64,000 nucleotides of DNA from Photobacterium gaetbulicola Gung47 (GTDB taxonomy: Bacteria; Pseudomonadota; Gammaproteobacteria; Enterobacterales; Vibrionaceae): assembly GCA_000940995.1 (NCBI GenBank), contig CP005974.1:806001-870000 (forward strand), written 5' to 3'. This document shows, piece by piece, positions 32,877 through 41,745 of this stretch. How positions within the stretch are numbered: position 1 is the stretch's first letter; each line of letters opens with the position of its first letter. Made by a program: the position numbers and the translations under genes. Under the pieces are notes generated by a model, which was not told where the DNA came from, did no database searches, and worked only from the letters and a program-made list of their open reading frames with translations.

Positions 32877-33857
32877 TTAGCCGTTGTCATCCAGCGAATA
32901 AGGCAGGGCTTGCTGGTGCCATACGTCCTCGGCCCCAGCCAGGCGGAAAGCCGTGCCCTCATCCAGATCGTTGGGTAGTACGACCAATGCCGTGGCTTGG
33001 CCATCGGTAAATTGGTAGCCGGCCACAATCGTGCCGCCCTTGCGCCAGTTCTCGCCGACGCTGCGCTCCAGGCTGTCACCGGCTTGTGGGCAGTGTTCGG
33101 CTGGGCCGCTGACAATGTACATTGCCCGCTTGTTGATCCCGCGGTATTTGGCCCGGGCTACGGTCTCCTGGCCGGTGTAGCAGCCTTTGGTAAAGCTGAT
33201 CCCGCCAAGGGCCTGCAGGTTTACTGCCTGGGGGATGAACTCGAGCTCGGTGGCGGCATCAACCCGAGGGATCGCGGCGCGGATATCGTACAGATCCCAC
33301 AGGCTGTCATCGCTCAGTACGGCAGAGGTTGCCAGCTGGTTGGCAATATCGCCAGCGGCATCGGCATGTAACGACAGCAACCAACGCTGGCTGTCGATTT
33401 TAACGGCAGTCCCGCCATTGACGGCACGGACATCGCCTTCGCCACCGAACAGCTGGGCAACCTGCGTATCGGCTTCGCTGCCGGCAATGCCGAGCAGAAC
33501 ATCATTGCTCGCCTCGATATCGACCTTGGAGAAAATGGCGTATTTTTTCAGCTCCGGGAGCTGAGTGGCCATGACGCTGCGGCGCTGCAAGAAACCATAG
33601 CCGTCATTGTGGTGGAACAAACGGAACACTGTCCTTAGCTTGCCTTTGGCATCGCAGTGCCCGGCCAAAGTGCTCTGGTCGGCGGCAAGTCCCACCACAT
33701 CACAGGTTACCTGGCCGTGCAGGTAAGACTTTTTGTCATCACCAATCAGGGTGACCAATGCCCAGTTAGAGAGATCAATGAGAGCGAGGGAAGGCAGGGA
33801 ATCGCCCGAAGAGAGGGGGATTCGATCAAAATTGAGGTTTTTAGACCAGTTGCTCAT
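32877..33857 (-). CDS. ygfZ: tRNA-modifying protein YgfZ
   Basis: Folate-binding protein related to GcvT that supports iron-sulfur cluster enzymes such as MiaB. 326 residues with the signature KGCYTGQE at 224-231 (essential Cys226), and SYLHGQVTCDVVGL near the N-terminus. It is divergent from sdhE-ygfX, the arrangement conserved in enterobacteria and vibrios. No ORF or clear promoter pair can be assigned in the 284-base gap between ygfZ and sdhE, which holds the promoters of both directions. Confidence 0.94.
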   Translation of the reverse strand: MSNWSKNLNFDRIPLSSGDSLPSLALIDLSNWALVTLIGDDKKSYLHGQVTCDVVGLAADQSTLAGHCDAKGKLRTVFRLFHHNDGYGFLQRRSVMATQLPELKKYAIFSKVDIEASNDVLLGIAGSEADTQVAQLFGGEGDVRAVNGGTAVKIDSQRWLLSLHADAAGDIANQLATSAVLSDDSLWDLYDIRAAIPRVDAATELEFIPQAVNLQALGGISFTKGCYTGQETVARAKYRGINKRAMYIVSGPAEHCPQAGDSLERSVGENWRKGGTIVAGYQFTDGQATALVVLPNDLDEGTAFRLAGAEDVWHQQALPYSLDDNG

Positions 33858-34141
33858 AGGACTTCCAGTTGAGAGATGTTATAGAGCCTATGTTAAAGCG
33901 CTCGCTGGAATTTGTCAGCATAATACCCAAGGAAACAGGTCAGTTATTGCTGGCGGTATGACGGGCGAGAGCGCGCAATACAAAATCGATCCTAGCTCTC
34001 AACTTGGGGTAATGTTTGTGCTACCTCATGGTCGCTGGCTTGACGGGCTGCTAGTATGGTGCTCATTGTTAACGTCCGGGGCTATTGCGATCGACTCGCA
34101 CCCTCCAAAGGCCGCCCCGGGATCAGTAATGAGGTTGTAAA

Positions 34142-34402
34142 ATGTTGAGTGCAGACGATAAAGCACGGGTTAAGTGGGCGTGCCGCCGCGGTATGCTGGA
34201 GTTGGATGTGATTATCATGCCGTTTTTCGAGGAGTGCTTCGATACGCTGTCCGAGCAAGAGCAGCTGGATTTTGTCTCTCTCCTTAAGTGTGATGATCCT
34301 GATCTGTTTACCTGGATGATGCAGCACGGCCGCAGTGAAAACCCGGCCCATGCCGCAATGGTCGATAAGATTGTTGCCCACAACAACAGCAAGCTTCGCT
34401 GA
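34142..34402 (+). CDS. sdhE: FAD assembly factor SdhE
   Basis: An 86-residue cytoplasmic protein that promotes covalent flavinylation of succinate dehydrogenase SdhA. The essential RGMLELD motif is in WACRRGMLELDVIIMPFF (about 13-30), and LLKCDDPDLFTWMM follows. Length matches E. coli YgfY. It overlaps ygfX, as in most gammaproteobacteria. Confidence 0.95.
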   Translation: MLSADDKARVKWACRRGMLELDVIIMPFFEECFDTLSEQEQLDFVSLLKCDDPDLFTWMMQHGRSENPAHAAMVDKIVAHNNSKLR

Positions 34403-34799
34403 TCTCACCCTCACTCCTTCCTGCCGTTTAATGGGCGCGCTGGTATTGTTGTATGCCAGTGCGCTTGTTCTGTTGCTTCTCTGCGTATTTCGCCAGACAC
34501 TTCCCCTGCCGGCTTTTTTCGCTGTTGCTTGGTGGCTGATCTGTGAAGGTGAGAGGCGCTTGCTCAATATTGGCGCTCTGACTGGCAGGCTTCAGATCTC
34601 CAGCGAGGGATATATTCGCTGGCAAGGCCAATCATGGCGACTGCAATCTTCACGTGTGCGTTCCGGCCTCATCCTCCTTTGGCGACTCGAAGGGGAGACA
34701 GAGCGGGTTTGGTTACCGATCAGCCCCGATGCCTGCTCAAGCTCGGCCTACCGCAGCCTGGCGCTGTATTCCCATCACCATCGCGCGATATTCGGTTAG
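34350..34799 (+). CDS. ygfX: YgfX-like membrane protein (SdhE partner)
   Basis: About 149 residues with two adjacent hydrophobic segments (after LTPSCRLMGALVLLYASALV, and LPAFFAVAWWLI) followed by a soluble part with GYIRWQGQSWRLQ, matching the RWQGQEW segment of E. coli YgfX. YgfX (CptA) is an inner membrane protein encoded with SdhE, first described as part of a toxin-antitoxin pair and later tied to SdhE function. The start is uncertain: GTG 34335, ATG 34350 or a later TTG all lie inside sdhE. Overlap with sdhE is at least several dozen bases for the first two. Confidence 0.78.
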   Translation: MPQWSIRLLPTTTASFADLTLTPSCRLMGALVLLYASALVLLLLCVFRQTLPLPAFFAVAWWLICEGERRLLNIGALTGRLQISSEGYIRWQGQSWRLQSSRVRSGLILLWRLEGETERVWLPISPDACSSSAYRSLALYSHHHRAIFG

Positions 34800-34987
34800 A
34801 CACCGCCATGGCATAAATTTTTTTGGTGAGTTAAAACTGGCCATCTTTATGAACTCTATATGATTTTTTTTGCGAGGCAGGTCGCTTGAAAATGAAACAT
34901 TCATTTTTTGTTTCAAGTGATTTTCTGCTGTGCCGATTAATATAGGTTGCTGCAGTCAGGCAGTGTAGAGCGACAACAGGAAGGGTA

Positions 34988-36817
34988 ATGAAAATCAAAT
35001 TTAAATTGTTGGGGCTGACGTTAATCTCAGTCGTGGCATTAGGCGCAGTGCTCGCCATCGGCTTAAAGGCTGGTGAGCGGGTGGTTAGCATCAACCAGTC
35101 GATGACGACAGTCAGTGAGATGGAGGTTGCGCTGCTGAATTTGCGTCGCAATGAAAAAGACTTCCTGATGCGGATGGATATGAAGTACCAGGCTACCTTT
35201 GAAGGCAATTTCAATCGCTTCAAAGCGTTAGAGTCTCAGCTATCAGAGCAGGCGCAAAGTTTATCGCTGTCTCTTCCTGAGTTAGCTCAGCTCGGGCATG
35301 TCATGGCCAATTACCGCCAGGGGATGCTGGCTCTGATGGCTGGTTATCAGCAGCTTGGCCTCACGCCTGATGAAGGTATGCTGCGTGAATACTTTGCTGC
35401 GGCCGATAACGTCGTGGAGGTGGCTGACGAACAATTGGAAGATGTCAGCTCGCTGTTTTCCCTAGTGATGGCAAGCAAGGTGATGGTGCTTGAGGGTACC
35501 CAGGACAGTGCCTCTGATTTTGTTGCTAAAAAGCAGGCTTATGACGAACAGTTTTCAGTGTGGTTGGGGGCTGACTATCAGCGCTTCCAGCACGCCACCG
35601 AGCAGGTCCGCCAACAATTGAGTCAGATTGGTCTAAGCCATAACCAAGGGCTACGTGGCGATATCCGGGAACAAGCCCACCAAGTCGAAGAAATGTTTGA
35701 TCACGTCAAGCAACAGCTAGGCAAGACCGTTGCTGATGCCCAGCAGCAGCTGTCATCCATGTTGCTGGTTGCCGTTGTGCTGGTGGTTGCCGTACTGCTT
35801 TGTCTGTCATGGTGGATAAGTCAGTCAATCAACCGCCGCTTGGTCGGTATGAGCCAGCTGATGGCAGAAATTGCGACCAGTCATGATCTGACCCGTACCG
35901 CGGATCAGGAGGGCGGTGATGAATTGGCCGAGATGGCAGCGAATTTTAATTACCTGCTGGGCAGTTTGCGCCAGTTAGTCGGTGATGTGAAGTTGGCCGT
36001 GTCTGAATTGGGCTGTGCGTCGCTCCAGCTCCAGCAGCGCAGTAACGAAGCTGAACAAGCCTTGCGCCAGCAGCAGGGGGAAACCGAATCGGTGGCGGCG
36101 GCAGTGACCGAGATGGGGATGACGATCCGTGAAATCGCCAGTAATACCGAAACGGCGGCAGGCAATGCCGAGCGCAGTTTCCGGGGGGCGACTGACGGCT
36201 TGCAGGAAGTGGCTGACACCAAACGCAAGATCGGTGAATTGTCCGAGGATTTGGCCGGTACCAGCGAGCAGGTGTCTAACCTGTCCAGCCTGTCGGACAA
36301 CATTGGCTCGGTACTGGATGTGATCAAAGATATTGCCGAGCAGACCAACCTGCTGGCACTCAATGCCGCTATCGAGGCCGCCCGTGCCGGAGAGCAGGGG
36401 CGCGGCTTTGCCGTGGTTGCCGATGAGGTGCGCACCCTGGCGCTGCGTACCCGCCAGTCGACAGAGGAGATCACCACGATTATTAGCTCTCTGCAGGCTC
36501 AGACGGGGCAGGTGGTTGAGCATATCGGTCATTGCCGCGAGCTGGGCGGGCAGAGCGTCGTGCAAGCTGAAAGCGCGGAGCAGAAAATCAACCTCATCAT
36601 GACGGATATGCAGCAGATCATGGATACCAGCCATCAGATCGCCGCTGCTGTTGAGCAGCAGAGCCTAGTATCGGAGGAGGTTGGGCAGAATGTCTCGGCG
36701 ATCAGCGATCTGACGTCGGTCAACTCTGCGGTGGCAAACGACAATGTCCAGGCTGCTCAGGCCGTAGCCCAGCAAGCCGGCGGACTGGAGCAAGCCATTT
36801 CCGGCTTTCGGGTGTAG
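34988..36817 (+). CDS. Methyl-accepting chemotaxis protein with HBM-like sensor domain
   Basis: A 609-residue transducer. Membrane segment 1 is at about 7-27, then a long periplasmic helical region that opens with MEVALLNLRRNEKDFLMRMD, a motif of the helical bimodular (HBM) sensor family. Membrane segment 2 is at about 258-277, followed by HAMP and a signalling domain whose tip reads EQTNLLALNAAIEAARAGEQ then GRGFAVVADEVRTLALR (about 450-486). The C-terminus FRV has no CheR-tethering pentapeptide. Ligand is unknown; HBM sensors bind organic acids in characterised cases. The gene sits between ygfX and nadB, genes that are closer together in relatives. Confidence 0.92.
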   Translation: MKIKFKLLGLTLISVVALGAVLAIGLKAGERVVSINQSMTTVSEMEVALLNLRRNEKDFLMRMDMKYQATFEGNFNRFKALESQLSEQAQSLSLSLPELAQLGHVMANYRQGMLALMAGYQQLGLTPDEGMLREYFAAADNVVEVADEQLEDVSSLFSLVMASKVMVLEGTQDSASDFVAKKQAYDEQFSVWLGADYQRFQHATEQVRQQLSQIGLSHNQGLRGDIREQAHQVEEMFDHVKQQLGKTVADAQQQLSSMLLVAVVLVVAVLLCLSWWISQSINRRLVGMSQLMAEIATSHDLTRTADQEGGDELAEMAANFNYLLGSLRQLVGDVKLAVSELGCASLQLQQRSNEAEQALRQQQGETESVAAAVTEMGMTIREIASNTETAAGNAERSFRGATDGLQEVADTKRKIGELSEDLAGTSEQVSNLSSLSDNIGSVLDVIKDIAEQTNLLALNAAIEAARAGEQGRGFAVVADEVRTLALRTRQSTEEITTIISSLQAQTGQVVEHIGHCRELGGQSVVQAESAEQKINLIMTDMQQIMDTSHQIAAAVEQQSLVSEEVGQNVSAISDLTSVNSAVANDNVQAAQAVAQQAGGLEQAISGFRV

Positions 36818-36851
36818 AGGCTGTTAGCCCATGGGGTGAGAGTCCCATAAT

Positions 36852-36882
36852 GAAAACGAGCGCCGTGGAGCGCTCGTTTTTT
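36852..36882. terminator. Bidirectional terminator between the chemoreceptor gene and nadB
   Basis: AAAACGAGCGC and GCGCTCGTTTT arms around CGTGGA; T tract on the plus strand (TTTTTTA) and CGTTTTCA on the minus strand. It lies between convergent genes. Confidence 0.85.
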
Positions 36883-36897
36883 ATATGGCTAGCTTGG

Positions 36898-38514
36898 TTA
36901 TTGTTGCTCCGGGACCAGTACGGTCGGCTTGGCCTCTCCCGCTGTCTCCGGGTAGTCGAGGGTATAGTGCAGGCCGAGGCTCTCTTTGCGCTCAAGGGCG
37001 CAGCGCACCATCAGTTCGGCAACCTGGAGCAGGTTACGCAACTCCAGCAGGTTGTTCGAGACCCTGAAGTTGCTGTAATACTCATCGGTTTCGTCTTTCA
37101 GCAATTGGATCCGGCGCATCGCCCGCTCAAGGCGCTTGGTGGTACGGACTATCCCCATGTAGTCCCACATGAACAGCCGCAGCTCGTGCCAGTTGTGTTG
37201 GATCACCACTTCTTCATCCGAGCAGCTGACCTGGCTCTCATCCCAGCAAGGCAGTGAGGGCGGCAGTTCAACACTCTCCAGTTGCGTGGCAATGCTCTCG
37301 GCGGCGGACCAGGCGTAGACCACGCATTCCAGCAAGGAGTTTGAGGCCATGCGGTTGGCACCGTGCAGGCCGGTGTAGCTGACCTCGCCGATGGCATAGA
37401 GGCCATCGAGATCGGTCTGGCCCTGCTTGTCGACCACCACCCCGCCACAGGTGTAGTGGGCGGCTGGCACTATCGGGATCGGCTCCTTGGTAATGTCGAT
37501 GCCGAAGGTGAGCAGTTTCTCGTATATTGTCGGGAAGTGCTTGATGACAAAGTCGGCTGGCTTGTGGCTGATATCGAGGTACATGCAGTCGGCACCGAGG
37601 CGCTTCATTTCGAAGTCGATAGCGCGGGCGACAACATCGCGTGGTGCCAACTCGCCACGCTGGTCGAAATCCTTCATAAACCGTGAACCGTCCGGACGGC
37701 GCAGGTAGGCCCCTTCGCCACGCAGGGCTTCGGTCAGCAGGAAGTTACGGGCATCGGGGTGGAACAGACAGGTCGGGTGGAACTGGTTGAATTCGAGGTT
37801 GGCCACGCGACAGCCGGCCCGCCAAGCCATAGCGATACCGTCGCCGGAAGAGACATCCGGATTGGAGGTATACTGGTACACCTTCGAGGCACCACCTGTC
37901 GCCAGCACCACGAATTTGGCCCTGACGGTTTCTACGGCCTCTAGATTACGGTTCCAGACATAGGCGCCCAGCACCCGGTTAGGTTGTTCAGTCTGACCCA
38001 GCTTGTGGGTGGTGATCAGATCCAGCGCATTATGACGTTCAAGGACCTCGATGTTCGGGTGGTTGTGAACATTGTCCTGCAGCGAGTTCTGCACGGCCAT
38101 ACCCGTGGCATCGGCCGCGTGGAGGATACGGCGGTGGCTGTGGCCGCCCTCGCGGGTCAGGTGATAGCGCGGGGCGTCGTCGCTGTCGCTGTCTTCGCGG
38201 TCGAACGGGACTCCACCGTCAATCAGCCACTGGACACAGTGCTTGGCATTCTCGGCAATAAAGCGCACCACGTCTTCATCGCATAGGTGGGCGCCGGCAA
38301 TCTGGGTGTCCTCGACATGGGAGTCGACACTGTCGGCTTCGTCGAACACGGCGGCAATCCCGCCCTGGGCATAGAAGGTCGCCCCTTCGCTACGCGGTCC
38401 CTTGCTCAGGACGATCACTTTGCCCATAGGTGCCAGTCGAAGGGCCAATGACAGTCCTGCTGCACCACTACCAACTACAAGTACATCGCATTGATGTTCA
38501 CGGTTTTCGTTCAT
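36898..38514 (-). CDS. nadB: L-aspartate oxidase
   Basis: FAD enzyme that oxidises aspartate to iminoaspartate, the first step of NAD synthesis. The ATG at 38514 gives 538 residues beginning MNENREHQCDVLVVGSGAAG; 16 more in-frame codons upstream are not family sequence. Motifs: the FAD loop VVGSGAAGLSLALRL (12-26), SEGATFYAQGGIAAVFDE, HFPTIYEKLLTFGID and YTCGGVVVDKQGQTDL. It is divergent from rpoE, exactly as in E. coli and vibrios. Confidence 0.96.
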   Translation of the reverse strand: MNENREHQCDVLVVGSGAAGLSLALRLAPMGKVIVLSKGPRSEGATFYAQGGIAAVFDEADSVDSHVEDTQIAGAHLCDEDVVRFIAENAKHCVQWLIDGGVPFDREDSDSDDAPRYHLTREGGHSHRRILHAADATGMAVQNSLQDNVHNHPNIEVLERHNALDLITTHKLGQTEQPNRVLGAYVWNRNLEAVETVRAKFVVLATGGASKVYQYTSNPDVSSGDGIAMAWRAGCRVANLEFNQFHPTCLFHPDARNFLLTEALRGEGAYLRRPDGSRFMKDFDQRGELAPRDVVARAIDFEMKRLGADCMYLDISHKPADFVIKHFPTIYEKLLTFGIDITKEPIPIVPAAHYTCGGVVVDKQGQTDLDGLYAIGEVSYTGLHGANRMASNSLLECVVYAWSAAESIATQLESVELPPSLPCWDESQVSCSDEEVVIQHNWHELRLFMWDYMGIVRTTKRLERAMRRIQLLKDETDEYYSNFRVSNNLLELRNLLQVAELMVRCALERKESLGLHYTLDYPETAGEAKPTVLVPEQQ

Positions 38515-38540
38515 AATGATTTCATATCCCTGTGGTAATC

Positions 38541-38569
38541 CCGCTATCTTACCAAATTCCATTCATTTT
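38541..38569 (-). promoter_or_regulatory. Candidate nadB promoter
   Basis: On the minus strand TGAACA-N17-TAAGAT lies about 30 bases upstream of the nadB ATG. Each hexamer matches the consensus at four positions. The wider nadB-rpoE gap (38515-38915) also holds a TATAAT at about 38616-38621 facing rpoE and the sigma-E promoter; no gene is seen in it. Confidence 0.35.
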
Positions 38570-38717
38570 GTTCATTTTTGACGGATGGTTCACAAAACCC
38601 CCGTCATAAGCGATATAATGCACAAATCGGCGTGACCAAGGCGTACATCAAGCAGTCATACTGCTTTAATACAATGGAAAAATCGCGCACTATTAATGGA
38701 AAATTACTTTTTCATCG

Positions 38718-38745
38718 GGAACTTTGCCAGCCTCTCTAGGTCTTA
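38718..38745 (+). promoter_or_regulatory. Sigma-E promoter of the rpoE operon
   Basis: GGAACTT (38718-38724), a 16-base spacer and TCTTA (38741-38745) fit the sigma-E consensus GAACTT-N16-TCTGA and resemble the autoregulated E. coli rpoE promoter. It lies about 170 bases before the rpoE start, and indicates positive autoregulation under envelope stress. Confidence 0.75.
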
Positions 38746-38915
38746 AATAGTGCTCACGCTCATATATTTTTATCATATTGTTTTGATTGAGCATGCTCGT
38801 TATTGCAAGACGAGTTCGGCACAAGGTGTACCAGCAAAATGCGTTGGTTTTTTGGTTTCCAGCCGGAACAACTGATAAGAATGCGGGTGAATTTGATATA
38901 GGAGTACACGCTCGA

Positions 38916-39494
38916 ATGAGCGAGCAGCAAACTGATCAGGTATTAATTGAGCGGGTACAGCGTGGTGACAAGCAGGCATTTAACTTACTGGTTGTGAAAT
39001 ATCAGAACAAAGTCTGTAACTTGGTTGCCAGATACGTCAGCAACTCCGGTGATGTGCCGGATGTCGCTCAGGAAGCGTTTATTAAGGCGTACCGGGCTTT
39101 GCCTACCTTTCGGGGGGAAAGTGCGTTTTATACATGGCTGTACCGTATCGCTGTCAATACAGCAAAAAATTACTTGGTGGCTCAGGGGCGTCGCCCCCCC
39201 GCGTCAGATGTGGATGCGGAGGACGCGGAATACTATGAAAGTGGCAATGCACTGAAAGAAATTTCGAACCCTGAGAACCAAATGTTGTCTGATGAATTAA
39301 GGCGGGTAGTTTTCAGTACCATCGAAGGATTACCGGATGATCTCAAAACCGCGATCACCTTGCGCGAGCTGGAAGGCTTAAGCTATGAGGAAATCGCAGA
39401 GGTCATGGGGTGTCCGGTCGGTACAGTTCGCTCCCGGATATTTCGTGCGCGAGAGGCGGTTGAAAAGCGTATTCGACCTCTTACACAGCGATAG
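38916..39494 (+). CDS. rpoE: RNA polymerase sigma factor RpoE (sigma-E)
   Basis: Extracytoplasmic function sigma factor for envelope stress. The ATG at 38916, with ATAGGAG upstream, gives 192 residues starting MSEQQTDQVLIERVQRGDKQ. Region 2 includes DVAQEAFIKAYRALPTFRGE and YTWLYRIAVNTAKNYL; region 4 is LPDDLKTAITLRELEGLSYE followed by EEIAEVMGCPVGTVRSRIFR. The open frame continues 43 codons upstream but without sigma sequence. It heads rpoE-rseA-rseB-rseC, whose products sequester it until the stress signal. Confidence 0.97.
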   Translation: MSEQQTDQVLIERVQRGDKQAFNLLVVKYQNKVCNLVARYVSNSGDVPDVAQEAFIKAYRALPTFRGESAFYTWLYRIAVNTAKNYLVAQGRRPPASDVDAEDAEYYESGNALKEISNPENQMLSDELRRVVFSTIEGLPDDLKTAITLRELEGLSYEEIAEVMGCPVGTVRSRIFRAREAVEKRIRPLTQR

Positions 39495-39517
39495 TGTTGG
39501 GCCAAACGGTGAAAAAG

Positions 39518-40183
39518 ATGGCTGATAAAGAAAAAATCTCGTCATTGCTTGATGGCGAAGAACTCGATCAGAGCATTATCAATGCATTGGCTGTCGACGA
39601 AGACAGTCAGCAGACCTGGCAGAACTTCAACCTCATAGGTGATGTGATGCGCGGGGAAGCACCGCAAAACAAGGAATGGGACATTGCGGCTAAGGTAGCA
39701 CTGGCGCTGGAGGATGAACCTGCCCATACAGGAACAGGTCAGTTACAGGCAGAGCCTGCCTCTGTAGTTTCGATTGCGACGGCGCGTGAGGCGCGGATTG
39801 AGGAAGCTCAGCCGACCCCTCAGCAGGCCAAGCGCAGAATGCCGGCTTGGTTAACCCAATTCGGTCAGGTGGCAGTTGCCGCGAGTGTTTCTTTGGCAGT
39901 AATTGTTGGTGTCCAACAATACAATGGCGGTGAAGAGTCACTGACCACCTCGGCTGGGGACGCACAACTACCCGTTCTAGAGACTATTCCGTTTGCGGGA
40001 ACAGCCGAACCTGTTAGTTTGACACGTGATTCCGTTCGCTCTAGCCGCCATGCTGGGCCGAGCGAAGAGCAGGTGATGGAGCAACGTCGCCGCATCAATG
40101 CCATGCTGCAGGATTATGAATTACAGCTTCGTCTCAACGCGGAAGACGGTTCTATTGACCGTACCATGCTCGAAGTGAATTAA
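39518..40183 (+). CDS. rseA: Anti-sigma-E factor RseA
   Basis: Inner membrane anti-sigma factor that holds sigma-E and is degraded by DegS and RseP under stress. The ATG at 39518 gives 221 residues starting MADKEKISSLLDGEELDQSI, the sigma-binding domain (about 1-70, with WQNFNLIGDVMRGE). A single membrane segment lies at about 116-134 (VAVAASVSLAVIVGVQ) and a periplasmic tail of about 85 residues ends in EVN. It follows rpoE by 23 bases. Confidence 0.93.
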   Translation: MADKEKISSLLDGEELDQSIINALAVDEDSQQTWQNFNLIGDVMRGEAPQNKEWDIAAKVALALEDEPAHTGTGQLQAEPASVVSIATAREARIEEAQPTPQQAKRRMPAWLTQFGQVAVAASVSLAVIVGVQQYNGGEESLTTSAGDAQLPVLETIPFAGTAEPVSLTRDSVRSSRHAGPSEEQVMEQRRRINAMLQDYELQLRLNAEDGSIDRTMLEVN

Positions 40184-40197
40184 TCGATGGCGGAAAA

Positions 40198-41172
40198 ATG
40201 AAGAGACTCCTGGTCGGTGTATTGACACTGGTCAGCCTCGCGATGCCGTGCCAAGCCTCTGCTGAAGAACCGGTTTCTTCTGCCGAGGCTTTGTTGCATC
40301 AAATGGACGAGGCTAGCCGTAAGCTCAGTTATGAGCTGTCGTATATCTTAATCAAGAAAAACAGTATTGAACCCCTGCGTTATCGCCATGCCCTGGAAGA
40401 TGGCGAGACCTACGCTCATCTGGTTTATCTCAGCGGCCCGCCGCGCGAGGTGATCCAACGCGGGCAGGAGGTCAGCTATTTCGAGCCAGGATTGGATCCG
40501 TTCACCATCGACAGCAATAAGATGGTGGCACCGCTGCCGCCAATTATGAAAACCGATATCAATGAGCTGGCTGGCTATTACGACTTCATTTCGATGGGGC
40601 GTGCCCGTGAAGCAGGCGTTGCCTGTGATGTGGTTCGGATCGCACCCAAAGACGGTGCCCGTTACTCCTACCTGCTGTGGATTGATACTCGCAGCAAACT
40701 GGTGATGCGGGCCGACTTGTTAGACCGTGACGGCGAGCCGCTAGAGCAGTACCGGGCGGTGTCGTATGTCATCAACCCGAAAGTGGCCGATGTGCTGAAA
40801 AGCCTTAAGAGCGTCGAGTTGCCGGCGGTGGTGCAACTGCCTCCCCAGCCGCAGGCGGATCTTGACTGGCAGGTGAAATGGCTGCCGCAGGGGTTCGAAT
40901 CGATCTCCCGCAATCGCCACCGGCTGATGATGACCGAGCGTCCGGTCGAGAGCAAGATGTACAGCGACGGCTTGTTCAGCTTCTCGATTTACATCTCTGC
41001 GGCCGATAACTTCACCGTCAGGGAGCAGCTGGTGCGCCAAGGTCGCCGGACGCTGCACAGCTACCTGCTCAACGGCAAGGAAGTCACGGTTGTTGGGGAT
41101 ATCCCCCCGGCGACAGCCCGGCGGGTTGCCGAATCGGTGGTGTTTGGCAACGGTGGGAGCCACACCCCATGA
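40198..41172 (+). CDS. rseB: Sigma-E regulatory protein RseB
   Basis: Periplasmic protein that binds RseA and shields it from DegS; it senses mislocalised lipoprotein and LPS. 324 residues with a signal peptide ending at ASA (residue 22). The MucB/RseB domains follow: EALLHQMDEASRKLSYELSY, then YLLWIDTRSKLVMRADLLD in the N-terminal lipoprotein-like domain, and LPQGFESISRNRHRLM with YSDGLFSFSIYI in the C-terminal domain. It follows rseA by 14 bases and overlaps rseC by 4 bases. Confidence 0.94.
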   Translation: MKRLLVGVLTLVSLAMPCQASAEEPVSSAEALLHQMDEASRKLSYELSYILIKKNSIEPLRYRHALEDGETYAHLVYLSGPPREVIQRGQEVSYFEPGLDPFTIDSNKMVAPLPPIMKTDINELAGYYDFISMGRAREAGVACDVVRIAPKDGARYSYLLWIDTRSKLVMRADLLDRDGEPLEQYRAVSYVINPKVADVLKSLKSVELPAVVQLPPQPQADLDWQVKWLPQGFESISRNRHRLMMTERPVESKMYSDGLFSFSIYISAADNFTVREQLVRQGRRTLHSYLLNGKEVTVVGDIPPATARRVAESVVFGNGGSHTP

Positions 41173-41666
41173 TGCGCTCGCTCGCTGAAGTGATTGCCGC
41201 TAAGCCCGGCGAGATCACCGTCAGTTGCCAGCAGCAAACCAGTTGCGGTAGCTGTGCCTCACGAGATAGCTGTGGTACCGGCATTGTCAGCAAGGCATTG
41301 CCGGGACGCCAGCACCAGCTCACCATTGCTACCAACAAGCCGGTCAAGGTCGGCGACGTGGTCGAGATTGGCCTGTCCGAACGCAGTATGCTTCACTCTG
41401 CGGCCCTTGTTTATGTACTACCTTTGCTATGCTTAGTGCTAGGTGCGGCGCTGGGCCAATGGTGGTTTGTGGTATTGGCGGGCGGCGGAGAGCTGGGCGT
41501 GATCCTGACTGCGCTCGGGTGCGCAGCCTTTGGGTTATGGCTGGCAAGGCGACTGGCGGTGCGGGTTGAAGGGGATTTGGCCTATAAACCTCACCTTATT
41601 CGGGTACTGGGAAGTCCGGTTTCTGCAGGGTTGGCGATAAATGGCGCATCGAAAGATAGCGACTAG
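41169..41666 (+). CDS. rseC: SoxR-reducing system / sigma-E regulator RseC
   Basis: A 165-residue inner membrane protein with an N-terminal cysteine cluster SCQQQTSCGSCASRDSCGTG (four or more Cys, possible iron-sulfur or zinc ligand set) and two membrane helices at about 76-95 and 98-120. RseC family members act in SoxR reduction with the Rsx complex and in sigma-E control. The ATGA overlap with rseB indicates coupled translation. Length is normal. Confidence 0.92.
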   Translation: MMRSLAEVIAAKPGEITVSCQQQTSCGSCASRDSCGTGIVSKALPGRQHQLTIATNKPVKVGDVVEIGLSERSMLHSAALVYVLPLLCLVLGAALGQWWFVVLAGGGELGVILTALGCAAFGLWLARRLAVRVEGDLAYKPHLIRVLGSPVSAGLAINGASKDSD

Positions 41667-41745
41667 CGGCGAAATTCGGTAGAATCCGTCAACTTGATCT
41701 GTAGATCCCATTCATTTATTAATCACGAGTTAGTCACGCCAATTC

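Noticed and set aside
34082..34567. Minus-strand frame opposite sdhE and ygfX
   Set aside because: It is the shadow of two well-recognised genes and has no family sequence.
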